From positions 1 through 64,000 of the forward strand of contig NZ_JANQOI010000086.1 of the NCBI RefSeq assembly GCF_028289705.1: a stretch of DNA of 64,000 bases, read 5' to 3'. A program made the position numbers and the translations under genes. Positions 38,720 to 48,099 of this stretch are shown here, one piece after another; position 1 is the first letter of the stretch, and each line of letters begins with the position of its first letter. The notes beneath the pieces were generated by a model. The model was not told the DNA's origin. It saw only the letters and a list, made by a program, of their open reading frames with translations, and did not search any database. This DNA is from Pelagibius sp. Lineage in GTDB: Bacteria > Pseudomonadota > Alphaproteobacteria > Kiloniellales > Kiloniellaceae.

Positions 38720-38983
38720 TCAGCGTGCGTAGCCGGTCCACTTGCCGCGGCCGTCGAAGGGTGCGGAATGCGCGCCCTGCGGCTGTTCGGCCACAGACCC
38801 GGTCCCGGCAACGGGGGCGGTGTTGAGGTTCACCACGGCCAGCAGCCCGAGGGCCAGGAGGGCCGCTACGGCAACGCTCCAGCGAATGCGGCGCCCCAGC
38901 GCCTTGGGTCCGCCGTCGGTGGTATCGAATTCCGCATGGTGGCCGAAGGGCCGGGACTCGAAGGACGGTTGGATACTGGACAT
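38720..38983 (-). CDS. Small single-pass membrane protein
   Basis: An 87-residue protein from ATG 38983, preceded by AAGGAGGAG. It has a polar N-terminal half with several histidines, one transmembrane helix (about 34-52, WSVAVAALLALGLLAVV) and a 35-residue tail that is probably periplasmic. No family was recognised. It is convergent with the symporter gene and divergent from coxE. Confidence 0.7.
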   Translation of the reverse strand: MSSIQPSFESRPFGHHAEFDTTDGGPKALGRRIRWSVAVAALLALGLLAVVNLNTAPVAGTGSVAEQPQGAHSAPFDGRGKWTGYAR

Positions 38984-39184
38984 CAGACTGCTCCTCCTTG
39001 GCGGGCGAGACACAGGCCGTCACGGCTGCGCGAGACCTGTATCCCGCTGTCTCTCACTCCTCACATGAGGTAGACGTGCGCTCTTAAGTTCCTATTTTCA
39101 AACGACTTTTCCTTATTCGAGGAATTAGGGAATCTAATGACCCTGCCTCTGTGCCCGCGCCGGCCACTGGGGTAAGCTGCGGCC

Positions 39185-40426
39185 ATGAACACGGCAGAGA
39201 GCATCCCCGATCCACGGGACGGGCGGCTGGCGGAGAACATTCTCTACTTCGCCCGCACGCTGCGGGCCGCCGGCTTGCCGGTGGGCCCGGGCAAGGTGCT
39301 GGACGCGCTTGAGGCGGCAGCGGCGGTCGGGCTGGCCCGGCGGGAGGACTTCTACTGGACCCTCCATGCCGTCTTCGTAAACCGCCGCGACCAGCAGGAG
39401 ATCTTCGATCAGGCGTTCCATGTGTTCTGGCGCAACCCGGAGATCCTCGAACGGATGATGAGCCTGCTGTTGCCGGACATCACCCCTCTCGCCGGCGGCC
39501 GGCCGCAAGGCGGTGAGGAGTTAAGCCGGCGCCTGACCGACGTGCTGCGGCCCAAGGACGACGGCTCGCCGCCCGGCGAAGCGGAAGAGCAAACCGAGAT
39601 CGACGCGGTCATGACCTTCTCCAACAAGGAGGTCCTGCAAACCATCGATTTCGAGAAGATGTCCGGCGAAGAGCTGGCCGAGGCCAAACGCGCCATCCAG
39701 GCCATGCGCCTGCCGATCATGGAGGTCCCGACGCGGCGCTTTCGCACGGCACGGCAGGGACAGCGCGCGGACCTGCGTGCGACCATGCGCGCGGGGCTGC
39801 GCAGCGGCGGCGACACCATACCACTGCGCTGGAAGCGGCAGCGCCGGCGCCATCCGCCGCTGGTGGTGATCTGCGATATCTCCGGGTCCATGAGCCGCTA
39901 CTCGCGCATGCTGCTGCACTTCATGCACGCCATCACAAACGACCGCGACCGGGTGCACAGCTTCGTCTTCGGCACGCGCCTTACCAACATCACCCGGCAC
40001 CTGCGCCACAAGGACGTGGACGTCGCGGTGGAGAAGGTCTCCGAGTTGGTGGTCGACTGGTCCGGGGGCACACGGATCGGTGCCTGTCTTCAAGACTTCA
40101 ACGTCACCTGGGCCAGGCGCGTTCTGGGACAGGGGGCCCTCGTCCTGCTGATCTCCGACGGGCTGGACCGGGACAACGCGGAGGGCCTGGCCGGCGAGAT
40201 CGAGCGCCTGCACAAGTCCTGCCGCCGCCTGATCTGGCTCAATCCCCTCTTGCGCTACGATGCCTACGAGCCAAAATCTATGGGGGCTAAGGCGATGATC
40301 GCCCACGTGGACGACTTTCGCGCCGTTCACAACTTGCAGAGTCTCACGGAGCTTTCGGCCGTGCTCACCCGCCCTGCGGCGCGGCGCGAGGAAGGACTGA
40401 CGTCATGGCAAAGCAGGAACCCATAA
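39185..40426 (+). CDS. coxE: VWA domain protein (CoxE-like)
   Basis: A 413-residue protein with the CoxE layout: N-terminal helical domain (RTLRAAGLPVGPGKVLDALEA, DFYWTLHAVFVNRRDQQEIFDQAF), then a C-terminal VWA domain with the MIDAS D-I-S-G-S at 231-235 and LLISDGLDRDN. CoxE works with the AAA+ ATPase CoxD in maturing the molybdenum hydroxylase. The next gene starts inside its 3' end (22-nt overlap), so coxE, the two xdhC-like genes and the cofactor fusion gene form one coupled operon. Confidence 0.93.
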   Translation: MNTAESIPDPRDGRLAENILYFARTLRAAGLPVGPGKVLDALEAAAAVGLARREDFYWTLHAVFVNRRDQQEIFDQAFHVFWRNPEILERMMSLLLPDITPLAGGRPQGGEELSRRLTDVLRPKDDGSPPGEAEEQTEIDAVMTFSNKEVLQTIDFEKMSGEELAEAKRAIQAMRLPIMEVPTRRFRTARQGQRADLRATMRAGLRSGGDTIPLRWKRQRRRHPPLVVICDISGSMSRYSRMLLHFMHAITNDRDRVHSFVFGTRLTNITRHLRHKDVDVAVEKVSELVVDWSGGTRIGACLQDFNVTWARRVLGQGALVLLISDGLDRDNAEGLAGEIERLHKSCRRLIWLNPLLRYDAYEPKSMGAKAMIAHVDDFRAVHNLQSLTELSAVLTRPAARREEGLTSWQSRNP

Positions 40427-40746
40427 CCGCCGGGGCCGCGGACCTGCTGGCGGAGGCCCTGCGCTGGCGGGACGAGGGCCACAGCGTGGCCGTGGCCACC
40501 GTCGTCTCGACCTGGGGTTCCTCGCCCCGCCCTGTCGGCAGCCAACTGATCGTCGACGACCAGCTACGCCTGCAGGGCTCGGTCTCCGGCGGCTGCATCG
40601 AGGGCGCGGTGGTGCATGAGGCCCAGGCCATCATGGCGGGCGCGCCCGGCAAGCTGCTGGAATTCGGCGTCTCCGACGAACAGGCCTGGGAAGTGGGGCT
40701 CGCCTGCGGCGGCACCATCCGCGTTTTCGTCGAGGCCGTCGAATGA
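40405..40746 (+). CDS. XdhC/CoxI family protein, N-terminal (CoxI) domain
   Basis: A 113-residue protein with the CoxI-domain pattern VAVATVVSTWGSSPRPVGSQL, GSVSGGCIE and LACGGTIRVFVE. XdhC proteins bind the molybdenum cofactor and support its sulfuration and insertion into xanthine-oxidase-family enzymes. In many species this domain is fused to the Rossmann domain; here the two are separate genes overlapping by 4 nt. Confidence 0.92.
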   Translation: MAKQEPITAGAADLLAEALRWRDEGHSVAVATVVSTWGSSPRPVGSQLIVDDQLRLQGSVSGGCIEGAVVHEAQAIMAGAPGKLLEFGVSDEQAWEVGLACGGTIRVFVEAVE

Positions 40747-41495
40747 AGCGGGCCCTTCTGGAAGCGCTGCAGGCGGCGCGCCGGGCCAAGCGGCCGGCGG
40801 CCCTCGTCACCGACCTGCGCGACGGCCAACAAGCCTTGATCGTAGACAGCGACCGGCAAGGCGACCTTGCATTGGACGCGGGCCTCTTCGCAGCCGTCGA
40901 GGCCGCCATCCAGGCCGACCGCAGCGGTCCCCTGGCGGAAGATGACGGGATTTTCGTTCACGTCTTCAATCCGCCCCTGCGCCTGATCACCGTCGGCGCC
41001 GTCCACATCAGCCAGGCCCTTGTGCCCATGGCGCAACTGGCCGGCTACGAGGTGCTGATGGTGGACCCGCGCAAGGCCTGGGCCAACACGGAGCGCTTTC
41101 CCGACGTCACCCTGGTGGAGGGCTGGCCCGACGAGGCCCTGCGCAGCCTGCAGCCGGATCACCGCACCGCGGTCGTGGTGCTGACCCACGACCCGAAACT
41201 GGACGACCCGGCCCTGACGGTCGCCCTGCGCTCCCCGGCCTTCTACATCGGTGCCCTGGGCAGCCGAAAAACCCATGGCAAGCGCCTGGACCGCCTGCGC
41301 GGTGAAGGCCTGGAGGAGGCGGCCCTGGCACGCATTCACGGCCCCATCGGTCTGGCCATCGGCGCCAAGAGCCCGGCGGAGATCGCCATTGCGATCCTTG
41401 CCCAGATGACCCAGGTCCTGCACGGGGCATCGCCCCTGGTCAAAGCGAGGCCGCCGGGCCAGCGCCAGGGCCAGGGCGCCGAGGCCGCACAATGA
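40743..41495 (+). CDS. XdhC family protein, C-terminal Rossmann domain
   Basis: A 250-residue protein. The C-terminal half is the XdhC Rossmann domain: LRLITVGAVHISQALVPMAQ, VLMVDPRKAWA, VVLTHDPKLDDPAL, FYIGALGSRKTHGKRLDRL, then HGPIGLAIGAKSPAEIAIAI. Residues 1-70 form a small alpha/beta lead-in. Together with the preceding CoxI-domain gene it makes a complete XdhC function for cofactor loading. Start and stop both overlap neighbours by 4 nt. Confidence 0.92.
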   Translation: MKRALLEALQAARRAKRPAALVTDLRDGQQALIVDSDRQGDLALDAGLFAAVEAAIQADRSGPLAEDDGIFVHVFNPPLRLITVGAVHISQALVPMAQLAGYEVLMVDPRKAWANTERFPDVTLVEGWPDEALRSLQPDHRTAVVVLTHDPKLDDPALTVALRSPAFYIGALGSRKTHGKRLDRLRGEGLEEAALARIHGPIGLAIGAKSPAEIAIAILAQMTQVLHGASPLVKARPPGQRQGQGAEAAQ

Positions 41496-43114
41496 TCTTC
41501 GGCGAAGTCCCGACCGGCGAGGCGGCGGGTGCCATCCTCGTCCACTCCCTGAAAGCCAAGGGTCTGGCCTTCAAGAAGGGGCGCCGCCTGTCGAAGGCCG
41601 ACCTCGCCAAGCTAAACAAGGCCGGGGTCGGGCGCATCGTCGTGGCGCGTCTCGAAGCCGACGAGGTCCATGAGGACGAAGCGGCGACGGCGCTGGCCGC
41701 TGCGATCTGCGGCCATGGCCTGACGGCCAGCGAGAGCTTCACCGGCCGCTGCAACCTGATGGTCCAGACCCGCGGCCTGCTGGTGGCGGAGCGGGACCGT
41801 ATCGATGCCTTGAACCTGGTCGACGAAGCGGTGACCCTGGCGACCCTGCCGCCTTGCGACCTGGTGGAACCGCGCCAGATGGCCGCGACCATCAAGATCA
41901 TTCCCTTCGCCATCACCCGCCACGTGCTGGAAGCCTGCCTGGCGGTCATCGGCCGGGGCGAACCGCTGTTGTCCGTTGCCGCGCTCATGGCGCGCAAGGT
42001 AGGGCTGCTGCAGACCGAACTGCCGGGGACGAAGGCGAGCCTGCTGGACAAGACCCGCGATGTCGCGAACCAGCGCCTGGCCATGCTCGACTGTGCGCCG
42101 GCGGTCGAGCGCCGCTGCCCCCACGAACAGGCCCCCGTGACCGCTGCCCTCGCGACCCTGGTCCGGGAGGATTGCGAGATCATCTTGATGTCCGGCGCCT
42201 CGGCCATCGTCGACCGGCGGGACGTGCTGCCGAGCGCCCTTACGGCGGCGGGCGGCAGCGTCGACCATTTCGGGATGCCGGTGGACCCCGGCAATCTGAT
42301 CCTCCTGGGGAAGCTGGAGGACCGTCCGGTGGTCGGCCTGCCGGGCTGCGCGCGCTCACCCAAGCTCAACGGTTTCGACTGGGTGCTGCGGCGCCTGGTC
42401 GCCGGCCTGGAGGTTACCCCGGAAGAGGTCATGCGCATGGGCACCGGCGGCCTTCTGAAGGAGATTGCCAGCCGGCCCCTGCCCCGCGCCGAGGCCGTGG
42501 AGCGCGCCGAAGGTCCGCCCCGGGCGCCGCGCATCGCCGCGGTGGTTCTGGCGGCCGGTCAGTCGCGGCGCATGGGCAAGCGCAACAAGCTGCTGATCCC
42601 CGTCGACGGCACGCCCATGGTCACCCGCGTGGCGGACTGTCTGCTGTCCTCCCAGGCCGCACCCCTGGCCGTGGTGACCGGCCACGACTATGCGGCGGTG
42701 GAAGCGGCCCTGCCCGAAGGGCGGTTTACCTTGACCCACAATCCGGACTTTGCCAGCGGCCTTTCCTCCTCCCTGAAGCGCGGGCTCGCCGCCCTGCCGG
42801 AAGATATCGACGGGGTGCTGGTCTGCCTGGGCGACATGCCGCGCCTCTCACCCAAGGCCGTCGACCGCCTGATCGCCGCGTTCGATCCGCTGGAGGGCCG
42901 CGCCATCTGCGTGCCCACCTGGCAGGGCAAGCGCGGCAATCCGGTGCTCTTCGCCAAGCGCTTCTTTGCCGAGATGCAGGAGGTGGCCGGCGACGTGGGC
43001 GCGCGGGCCCTGATCGGCGAGCACGCCGAGGCGGTCTGCGAAGTGCCCATGGACGACGATGCCGTGCTTGTGGACGTCGACACGCCGGAGGCCCTTGCCG
43101 CCCTGGGCGCGTAG
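41492..43114 (+). CDS. Molybdopterin-binding / MobA-like nucleotidyltransferase fusion
   Basis: A 540-residue fusion. Residues about 1-330 are a molybdopterin-binding (MoaB/Mog-like) region with a GRGEPLLSVAALMARKVGLLQT segment and MSGASAIVDRRDVLP. Residues about 345-540 are an NTP-transferase of the MobA/MocA type: VVLAAGQSRRMG with the nucleotide loop, NKLLIPVDGTPM, LVCLGDMP and KRGNPVLF. It most likely makes molybdopterin cytosine dinucleotide, the cofactor form used by Cox-type hydroxylases. It closes the maturation operon. Confidence 0.9.
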   Translation: MIFGEVPTGEAAGAILVHSLKAKGLAFKKGRRLSKADLAKLNKAGVGRIVVARLEADEVHEDEAATALAAAICGHGLTASESFTGRCNLMVQTRGLLVAERDRIDALNLVDEAVTLATLPPCDLVEPRQMAATIKIIPFAITRHVLEACLAVIGRGEPLLSVAALMARKVGLLQTELPGTKASLLDKTRDVANQRLAMLDCAPAVERRCPHEQAPVTAALATLVREDCEIILMSGASAIVDRRDVLPSALTAAGGSVDHFGMPVDPGNLILLGKLEDRPVVGLPGCARSPKLNGFDWVLRRLVAGLEVTPEEVMRMGTGGLLKEIASRPLPRAEAVERAEGPPRAPRIAAVVLAAGQSRRMGKRNKLLIPVDGTPMVTRVADCLLSSQAAPLAVVTGHDYAAVEAALPEGRFTLTHNPDFASGLSSSLKRGLAALPEDIDGVLVCLGDMPRLSPKAVDRLIAAFDPLEGRAICVPTWQGKRGNPVLFAKRFFAEMQEVAGDVGARALIGEHAEAVCEVPMDDDAVLVDVDTPEALAALGA

Positions 43115-43131
43115 CGGCCGGCAGAGCCGGC

Positions 43132-43956
43132 CTATTGGGGCTGTGCCGTTGTTTCCCGGATGAAGGCCATCACCGCCTCCACCACCTCGCGGTAGTCCAG
43201 CAGGTCGGTGTGCATGGCGGTATCGTGGAACAGGGCCTGCTTCGGCTCGCTGGCCGCTTCGAAGAGCTTCCGGCCGAAGCGGGCGGGCACCACGCGGTCG
43301 CGGGCGCCGTGCATCAGGAACAGCGGCACCTTGATGGAGCCGATGCGCGAGTGCGAGTCCCAGGGGTCGCGGATCAGCAGGCGCACCGGCAGATACCAGT
43401 AGTGGGCGGCAGCCACATCGGCGATGGAACTGGGCGGCGCTTCCAAGACCAGTGCCGCCGGCGGCCGCTCGCTGGCCAGCTTCACCGAGACCGCGGTGCC
43501 CAGGGATTCTCCGAAGATGACGATCTGCCCGGGCTTGTAACCCTGGGCCAGGAGCCAGTCGTGCACCGAGCGGGCATCGGCGCTGAGGCCGGTCTCGCTG
43601 GGCCTGCCGGGATTGCCGCCGTAGCCGCGGTAGCCGGTGAGCAACAGACCGAATCCCGCGTCGATGAAGGGTCGCATCTTGGCCACCCGGTCACCGCGGT
43701 GGCCGGCATTGCCATGAAAGTAGAGGATGACCGGCTGGTCCGGGTCGGCCGGCGGGTGGAACCAGTGGGTAAGGGTCAAGCCCGGTTCCGGCTGCGTCTC
43801 GATGGCGCCCATGCCCGGCAGGCCATGGTCCGACAGCCGGGGTGTATTGGTCGCCGCGGGATAGAGCAGGCTGCGCTGGGCCAGAAACATGACCACCAGC
43901 AGAGCCAGATAGGCTGCCAGTAAACCCCAAACGAATCCCATCAGTCCTTTTCCCAT
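43132..43956 (-). CDS. Membrane-anchored alpha/beta hydrolase
   Basis: A 274-residue protein with an N-terminal membrane helix (about 5-25), then an alpha/beta hydrolase fold: ILYFHGNAGHRGDR oxyanion region, nucleophile GESLGT, acid in HGARDRVVP, and a late His in HDTAMHTDLL. This is the BEM46/ABHD13-like type with an N-terminal anchor; substrates are unknown. ATG 43956 follows GGAGCGG; GTG 43971 and ATG 43941 are alternatives. Its stop touches a small hairpin (43116-43132) shared with the convergent cofactor gene. Confidence 0.88.
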   Translation of the reverse strand: MGKGLMGFVWGLLAAYLALLVVMFLAQRSLLYPAATNTPRLSDHGLPGMGAIETQPEPGLTLTHWFHPPADPDQPVILYFHGNAGHRGDRVAKMRPFIDAGFGLLLTGYRGYGGNPGRPSETGLSADARSVHDWLLAQGYKPGQIVIFGESLGTAVSVKLASERPPAALVLEAPPSSIADVAAAHYWYLPVRLLIRDPWDSHSRIGSIKVPLFLMHGARDRVVPARFGRKLFEAASEPKQALFHDTAMHTDLLDYREVVEAVMAFIRETTAQPQ

Positions 43957-44168
43957 CCTCCGCTCCGACACCCTTGTGAAAAGGCGGCCGTCATCGACGC
44001 GAAACTGCTGGCCAAGTGTAGCTCAAAGGCATTTACGGAGGTTAACCAACCGCAACCATTGCGAGATCGATTCCGAAGACGCATTATACCTAAAGTAGGA
44101 TTCCGGCTCCGCGACTGCGCAGCCGCACTGCTTGGTGTCTTGATGCCGAACACAGGGAAGAAACAAAC

Positions 44169-44606
44169 ATGAGACCACTTCACTGGCTCCTTGCGATCCT
44201 CTCGCTATGCATCGTCGAAATAGACGGGGCAAGGGCATTCGATTTGCCGCGATACGGCGATCCGAAGGAACCAATAGAGCAGATGCTCAAGCCTTTGCTT
44301 GAAACGGACCGCGAAGGTTTCGCAGAGACCATGAAGAAACACTATGGTGATCAAGGACGCCAAGTTGTCGGCTGGGTTTTCGACAGCTTTCTGGTGGACG
44401 ATGAAAAGGTGAACTATGTGGATCAACTGGAATCCGAGGAGCTCGGGGATACGCTGAAGCGCTATATCTACGTCATCCGCACATCATCCGATGACTTCCT
44501 CTTTCTGCAGTTCTTTCTGGCGAAGGCATCGGGCGGCTGGGTCGCTCACAACATAGACATTCAAACGGAAATCAGCGAGTTCATCCCGGGATGGGAGTCT
44601 CCCTAG
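44169..44606 (+). CDS. Exported hypothetical protein
   Basis: A 145-residue protein with a signal peptide ending ARAFD and an acidic mature domain: EQMLKPLLETDREGFAETMKKHYG, VDQLESEELGDTLKRYIYVIRT, FLFLQFFLAKASGGW. The mature part looks like a compact alpha+beta fold. Base use is somewhat more AT-rich than its neighbours. No family was recognised. Confidence 0.75.
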   Translation: MRPLHWLLAILSLCIVEIDGARAFDLPRYGDPKEPIEQMLKPLLETDREGFAETMKKHYGDQGRQVVGWVFDSFLVDDEKVNYVDQLESEELGDTLKRYIYVIRTSSDDFLFLQFFLAKASGGWVAHNIDIQTEISEFIPGWESP

Positions 44607-44633
44607 CGAGACCGCTTGCGAACGGACCCATGT

Positions 44634-45014
44634 CTACGGCCACTCCTTCGCGCCCTCTTCGAAGCCGGGGCGCTGCGGCCTGACGACACAGAAGCGGTGG
44701 CCGCTGGGCGCCTCCATGATCCACCAGGTGCGAACCTGGGCGATGCGCTTGGCCCCCAGCTTCTCCAGCCGCTGCACCTCCGCCTCTATGTCGTCGGTCT
44801 CGATGTCGAGATGGGCGCGGCTGGGATGGTCGACCTGCTGCAGAAGCAGCTTGGGAAACTCCACAGGCGTCGCGAGATCCCGGTAGCGTGGATCCTGCCC
44901 CTCTCGTAAGGGGGCCGCCTCCCAGCCGAGAGCAGCCCCCCAAAAGGCGGCGTCCCGTTCGAAGTCATCGCTTTGACAGTCGAGGACAACGGCGGCAAGG
45001 CGGCTCTTGTGCAT
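44634..45014 (-). CDS. VOC (glyoxalase-like) family protein
   Basis: A 126-residue protein with the glyoxalase-like domain: LAAVVLDCQSDDFERDAAFWGAALGW, LLLQQVDHPSRAHLDIETDDIEAEV, and MEAPSGHRFCVVRPQ. The pattern matches the subgroup often annotated as VOC family or glyoxalase_6. Metal ligands include the His in AHLDIE. The substrate is unknown. It lies 29 nt downstream of the aldolase gene and is probably co-transcribed with it. Confidence 0.9.
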   Translation of the reverse strand: MHKSRLAAVVLDCQSDDFERDAAFWGAALGWEAAPLREGQDPRYRDLATPVEFPKLLLQQVDHPSRAHLDIETDDIEAEVQRLEKLGAKRIAQVRTWWIMEAPSGHRFCVVRPQRPGFEEGAKEWP

Positions 45015-45043
45015 CGGCAGACCTCTCTCTCGCTTGCTGGGTC

Positions 45044-45775
45044 TCAGTTCACGTAGGTGGCGTCCTCGGCATCGAGCAGGCGCTTCAGCGCGGCGAAATG
45101 CGCGTTGGCATAGCGCTGCTCGACATCGGGCTTGGTGAAGGTGGTCGCGGCAATGTTGTCAGTGACCCGCTTCAGCGGGCGGCCCGTGGACAGCGCCAGC
45201 ACCTGCAACTGGCAGGCCTTCTCCAGGTAATAGAGATCCTCGAAAGCCTTGGCGACGCTGCCGCCGACCACGACCACGCCATGGTTGGCCAGGAACAGCA
45301 CCCGCTTGTCGCCCAGGGCGGCCGCCATGCGCTCGCCCTCGTCCACATCTCCGGCCAGCCCGTTGTAGGAGGGGTCATAGGCCACGTCGTTGTAGTAGCG
45401 CAGCGCGTTCTGGCTGATCGGCTCCAGCGGCGTGTCTTCCAGGGAGGTCAGGGTGGTGGCATAGGGCATGTGGGTGTGCAGCACGCAGGTGGCGCGGGGA
45501 TGGCGCATGTGGATGCGCGAATGGATGCAGAAGGCGGTGGTCTCCAGCTCCCCGTCGCCCTCGAGCACGCGGCCGTCGTTGTCTACCAGAAGCAGATCGC
45601 TGGCCCTGATCTGCGACCAGTGGAGGCCGAAGGGATTGACCAGGAAACAGCCCGGCCGTTCCGGCGGCGCATAGCTGAAGTGGTTGCAGATGCCTTCGTT
45701 CAGATCAAAGCGCGCCGCCAGCCGCAGGGCGGCCGCCAGATCGACACGCGCCTGGCTCAGGGAGTCGTCCATCAA
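45044..45775 (-). CDS. Class II aldolase/adducin family protein
   Basis: A 243-residue protein with the class II aldolase fold: [25 protein letters not shown], the zinc site [10 protein letters not shown], and [26 protein letters not shown]. Related enzymes cleave sugar phosphates such as fuculose phosphate, but this subgroup is often uncharacterised. It is divergent from the alcohol dehydrogenase gene. Confidence 0.92.
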   Translation of the reverse strand: MMDDSLSQARVDLAAALRLAARFDLNEGICNHFSYAPPERPGCFLVNPFGLHWSQIRASDLLLVDNDGRVLEGDGELETTAFCIHSRIHMRHPRATCVLHTHMPYATTLTSLEDTPLEPISQNALRYYNDVAYDPSYNGLAGDVDEGERMAAALGDKRVLFLANHGVVVVGGSVAKAFEDLYYLEKACQLQVLALSTGRPLKRVTDNIAATTFTKPDVEQRYANAHFAALKRLLDAEDATYVN

Positions 45776-45953
45776 GCACTCCTTCGATACCCAAGGGCCC
45801 TTCGCGGGACCCCGTCACTCTCTTATCCTAATGCCGGCCCCGCCACAAAACCTAGCGCGGCACGCGGCCCGGGAGTGGCGGTCAGCCGGCAGTCATCCTA
45901 GACTAGCCTCACAATCAGTCGATTCTCAAAATCGTTCCTTTGGGGGAAGCTAC

Positions 45954-47063
45954 ATGGACGTGCGCGCAGCGGTGGCCTTTGAGGCCGGCAAACCCTTGTC
46001 GATCGAAACGGTGCAGTTGGAGGGCCCCAGGGAGGGCGAGGTCCTGGTGGAGGTCAAGGCGACCGGGGTCTGCCATACCGATGCCTTCACCCTGTCCGGC
46101 GAAGATCCGGAAGGCCTCTTTCCGGCAATCCTCGGTCACGAAGGGGCCGGCGTGGTGGTCGACGTCGGGGCCGGCGTCACCTCGCTGAAGAAAGGCGACC
46201 ACGTCATTCCGCTCTATACCCCCGAATGCCGCCAGTGCGAATACTGCCTGAACCCCAAGACCAATCTCTGCCAGGCCATCCGGACCACCCAGGGCCAGGG
46301 CCTGATGCCCGACGGCAGCAGCCGCTTCTCCCTGGACGGCAAGCCGGTGCTCCACTACATGGGCTGCTCCACCTTCTCCAACTACACGGTCCTGCCGGAG
46401 ATCGCCCTGGCCAAGGTGCGCGAGGACGCGCCCTTCGACAAGATCTGCTACATCGGCTGCGGCGTCACCACCGGCGTCGGTGCCGTGGTCAACACGGCAA
46501 ACGTCGAGCCGGGCGCCAACGTGGTGGTCTTCGGCCTCGGCGGCATCGGCCTGAATGTGATCCAGGGCGCCCGCCTGGTCGGCGCCAACATGATCGTCGG
46601 GGTCGACACCAACCCGGCCAAGAAGGCGCTGGCCGAGCAGTTCGGCATGACCCACTTCGTCAATCCCAAGGAGGTGGAGGGCGATATCGCGCCCTATCTC
46701 GTCGATCTCACCGGTGGCGGCGCCGACTACAGCTTCGAGTGCATCGGCAACGTCAATACCATGCGCCAGGCCCTGGAGTGCTGCCACAAGGGCTGGGGCG
46801 TGTCGGTGATCATCGGCGTCGCCGGCGCCGGCCAGGAGATCGCCACCCGCCCCTTCCAGCTCGTCACCGGGCGCGTTTGGAAGGGCACGGCCTTCGGCGG
46901 CGCGCGCGGCCGCACCGACGTGCCGCGGATCGTCGACTGGTACATGGAGGGTAAGATCAACATCGACGATTTGATTACCCACACCATGCCGCTGGATGAG
47001 ATCAACAACGCCTTCGACCTGATGCACGAGGGCAAGTCCATCCGCAGCGTGATCGTGTACTAG
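45954..47063 (+). CDS. frmA: S-(hydroxymethyl)glutathione dehydrogenase / class III alcohol dehydrogenase
   Basis: The 369-residue zinc alcohol dehydrogenase has catalytic Cys in [17 protein letters not shown], the structural zinc cluster [15 protein letters not shown] and the NAD fold [11 protein letters not shown]. Length and the [21 protein letters not shown] segment are those of class III (glutathione-dependent formaldehyde) dehydrogenases. It oxidises S-hydroxymethylglutathione to S-formylglutathione. ATG 45954 gives the family N-terminus. The S-formylglutathione hydrolase gene follows. Confidence 0.96.
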   Translation: MDVRAAVAFEAGKPLSIETVQLEGPREGEVLVEVKATGVCHTDAFTLSGEDPEGLFPAILGHEGAGVVVDVGAGVTSLKKGDHVIPLYTPECRQCEYCLNPKTNLCQAIRTTQGQGLMPDGSSRFSLDGKPVLHYMGCSTFSNYTVLPEIALAKVREDAPFDKICYIGCGVTTGVGAVVNTANVEPGANVVVFGLGGIGLNVIQGARLVGANMIVGVDTNPAKKALAEQFGMTHFVNPKEVEGDIAPYLVDLTGGGADYSFECIGNVNTMRQALECCHKGWGVSVIIGVAGAGQEIATRPFQLVTGRVWKGTAFGGARGRTDVPRIVDWYMEGKINIDDLITHTMPLDEINNAFDLMHEGKSIRSVIVY

Positions 47064-47240
47064 AGCTTCCAGCTCACCGAGAGTTCGACAGGCCGGCGCG
47101 CCTAGGGCAGACCGGCAAAAAGCGATATCATGGGTGGATTCGCCGGGCACGCGCTGTGTGGGGGAGCGCTGCCCATTCGAGGGGCTGCCAAGGGGCCACA
47201 TAGAAAAGCCCCTGCCCCCAAAAGAACAGTCGGGGTGGGA

Positions 47241-48083
47241 ATGGATCTAACCATCGTCAGCCAGCAGCGCTGCTTCGAGGGCACGCAGGGCTTCTACAGT
47301 CATGCCTCCGCCGTCTGTGGCGGCGCCATGAACTTCTCCGTCTTTCAACCGCCGCAGGCCAGGGGCGGCACCAAGGTCCCGCTGGTCACCTTTCTTTCCG
47401 GCCTCACCTGCACGGAGGAAAACTTCACCGTGAAGGCCGGCGCGCAGCGGGTGGCCGCGGAACTCGGCCTCATGCTGCTGGTGCCCGATACCTCGCCGCG
47501 GGGCTGCGGCTACCCGGGGGAAGACGACGACTATGATTTCGGCAGCGGCGCCGGGTTCTACCTCGATGCCACCGAAGCCCCCTGGTCCGAACGCTATCGT
47601 ATGTACAGCTACATCACCGAGGAACTGCCCGCCCTGCTGGCCGAGCACTTTCCGGCCGACTTGGGCCGCCAGGGCATCCTCGGGCATTCCATGGGCGGGC
47701 ATGGAGCGCTCACCCTCCATCTGAAGAACCCGGGGGTCTATCGCTCGGTCTCGGCCCTGGCGCCGATCTGCGCGCCCAGCCAGTGCCCCTGGGGCCGCAA
47801 GGCCTTCACCGGGTACCTGGGGGGCGACGAGGCGGCCTGGGCGGACTACGACACCTGCGCGCTGATCCGGCGCCAGCCCTCCGACGCCCAGCTCTTCATC
47901 GACCAGGGGGCCGAGGATCCCTTTCTCAGCGAGCAACTGATGCCGGATCTGCTGGTGGAAGCCTGCGAGGAGGCGGGCCAGCACTTTGAGTTCCGCATGC
48001 AGCCGGACTACGATCACAGCTACTACTTCATTCAAACCTTCATCGAGGATCACCTGCGTCACCACGCCAAGATCCTGGGCTGA
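47241..48083 (+). CDS. fghA: S-formylglutathione hydrolase
   Basis: The 280-residue esterase has the D-type family features: LSGLTCTEENF, PDTSPRGCGYPGEDDDYDFGSGAGFY, nucleophile Ser150 in GHSMGGHGA, and a late DYDHSYYFIQTFIEDHL with the catalytic His. It hydrolyses S-formylglutathione to formate and glutathione, the second step of formaldehyde detoxification after the upstream dehydrogenase. ATG 47241 is preceded by GGGGTGGGA. Confidence 0.96.
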   Translation: MDLTIVSQQRCFEGTQGFYSHASAVCGGAMNFSVFQPPQARGGTKVPLVTFLSGLTCTEENFTVKAGAQRVAAELGLMLLVPDTSPRGCGYPGEDDDYDFGSGAGFYLDATEAPWSERYRMYSYITEELPALLAEHFPADLGRQGILGHSMGGHGALTLHLKNPGVYRSVSALAPICAPSQCPWGRKAFTGYLGGDEAAWADYDTCALIRRQPSDAQLFIDQGAEDPFLSEQLMPDLLVEACEEAGQHFEFRMQPDYDHSYYFIQTFIEDHLRHHAKILG

Positions 48084-48099
48084 GGAGTTCGCGACGGCG

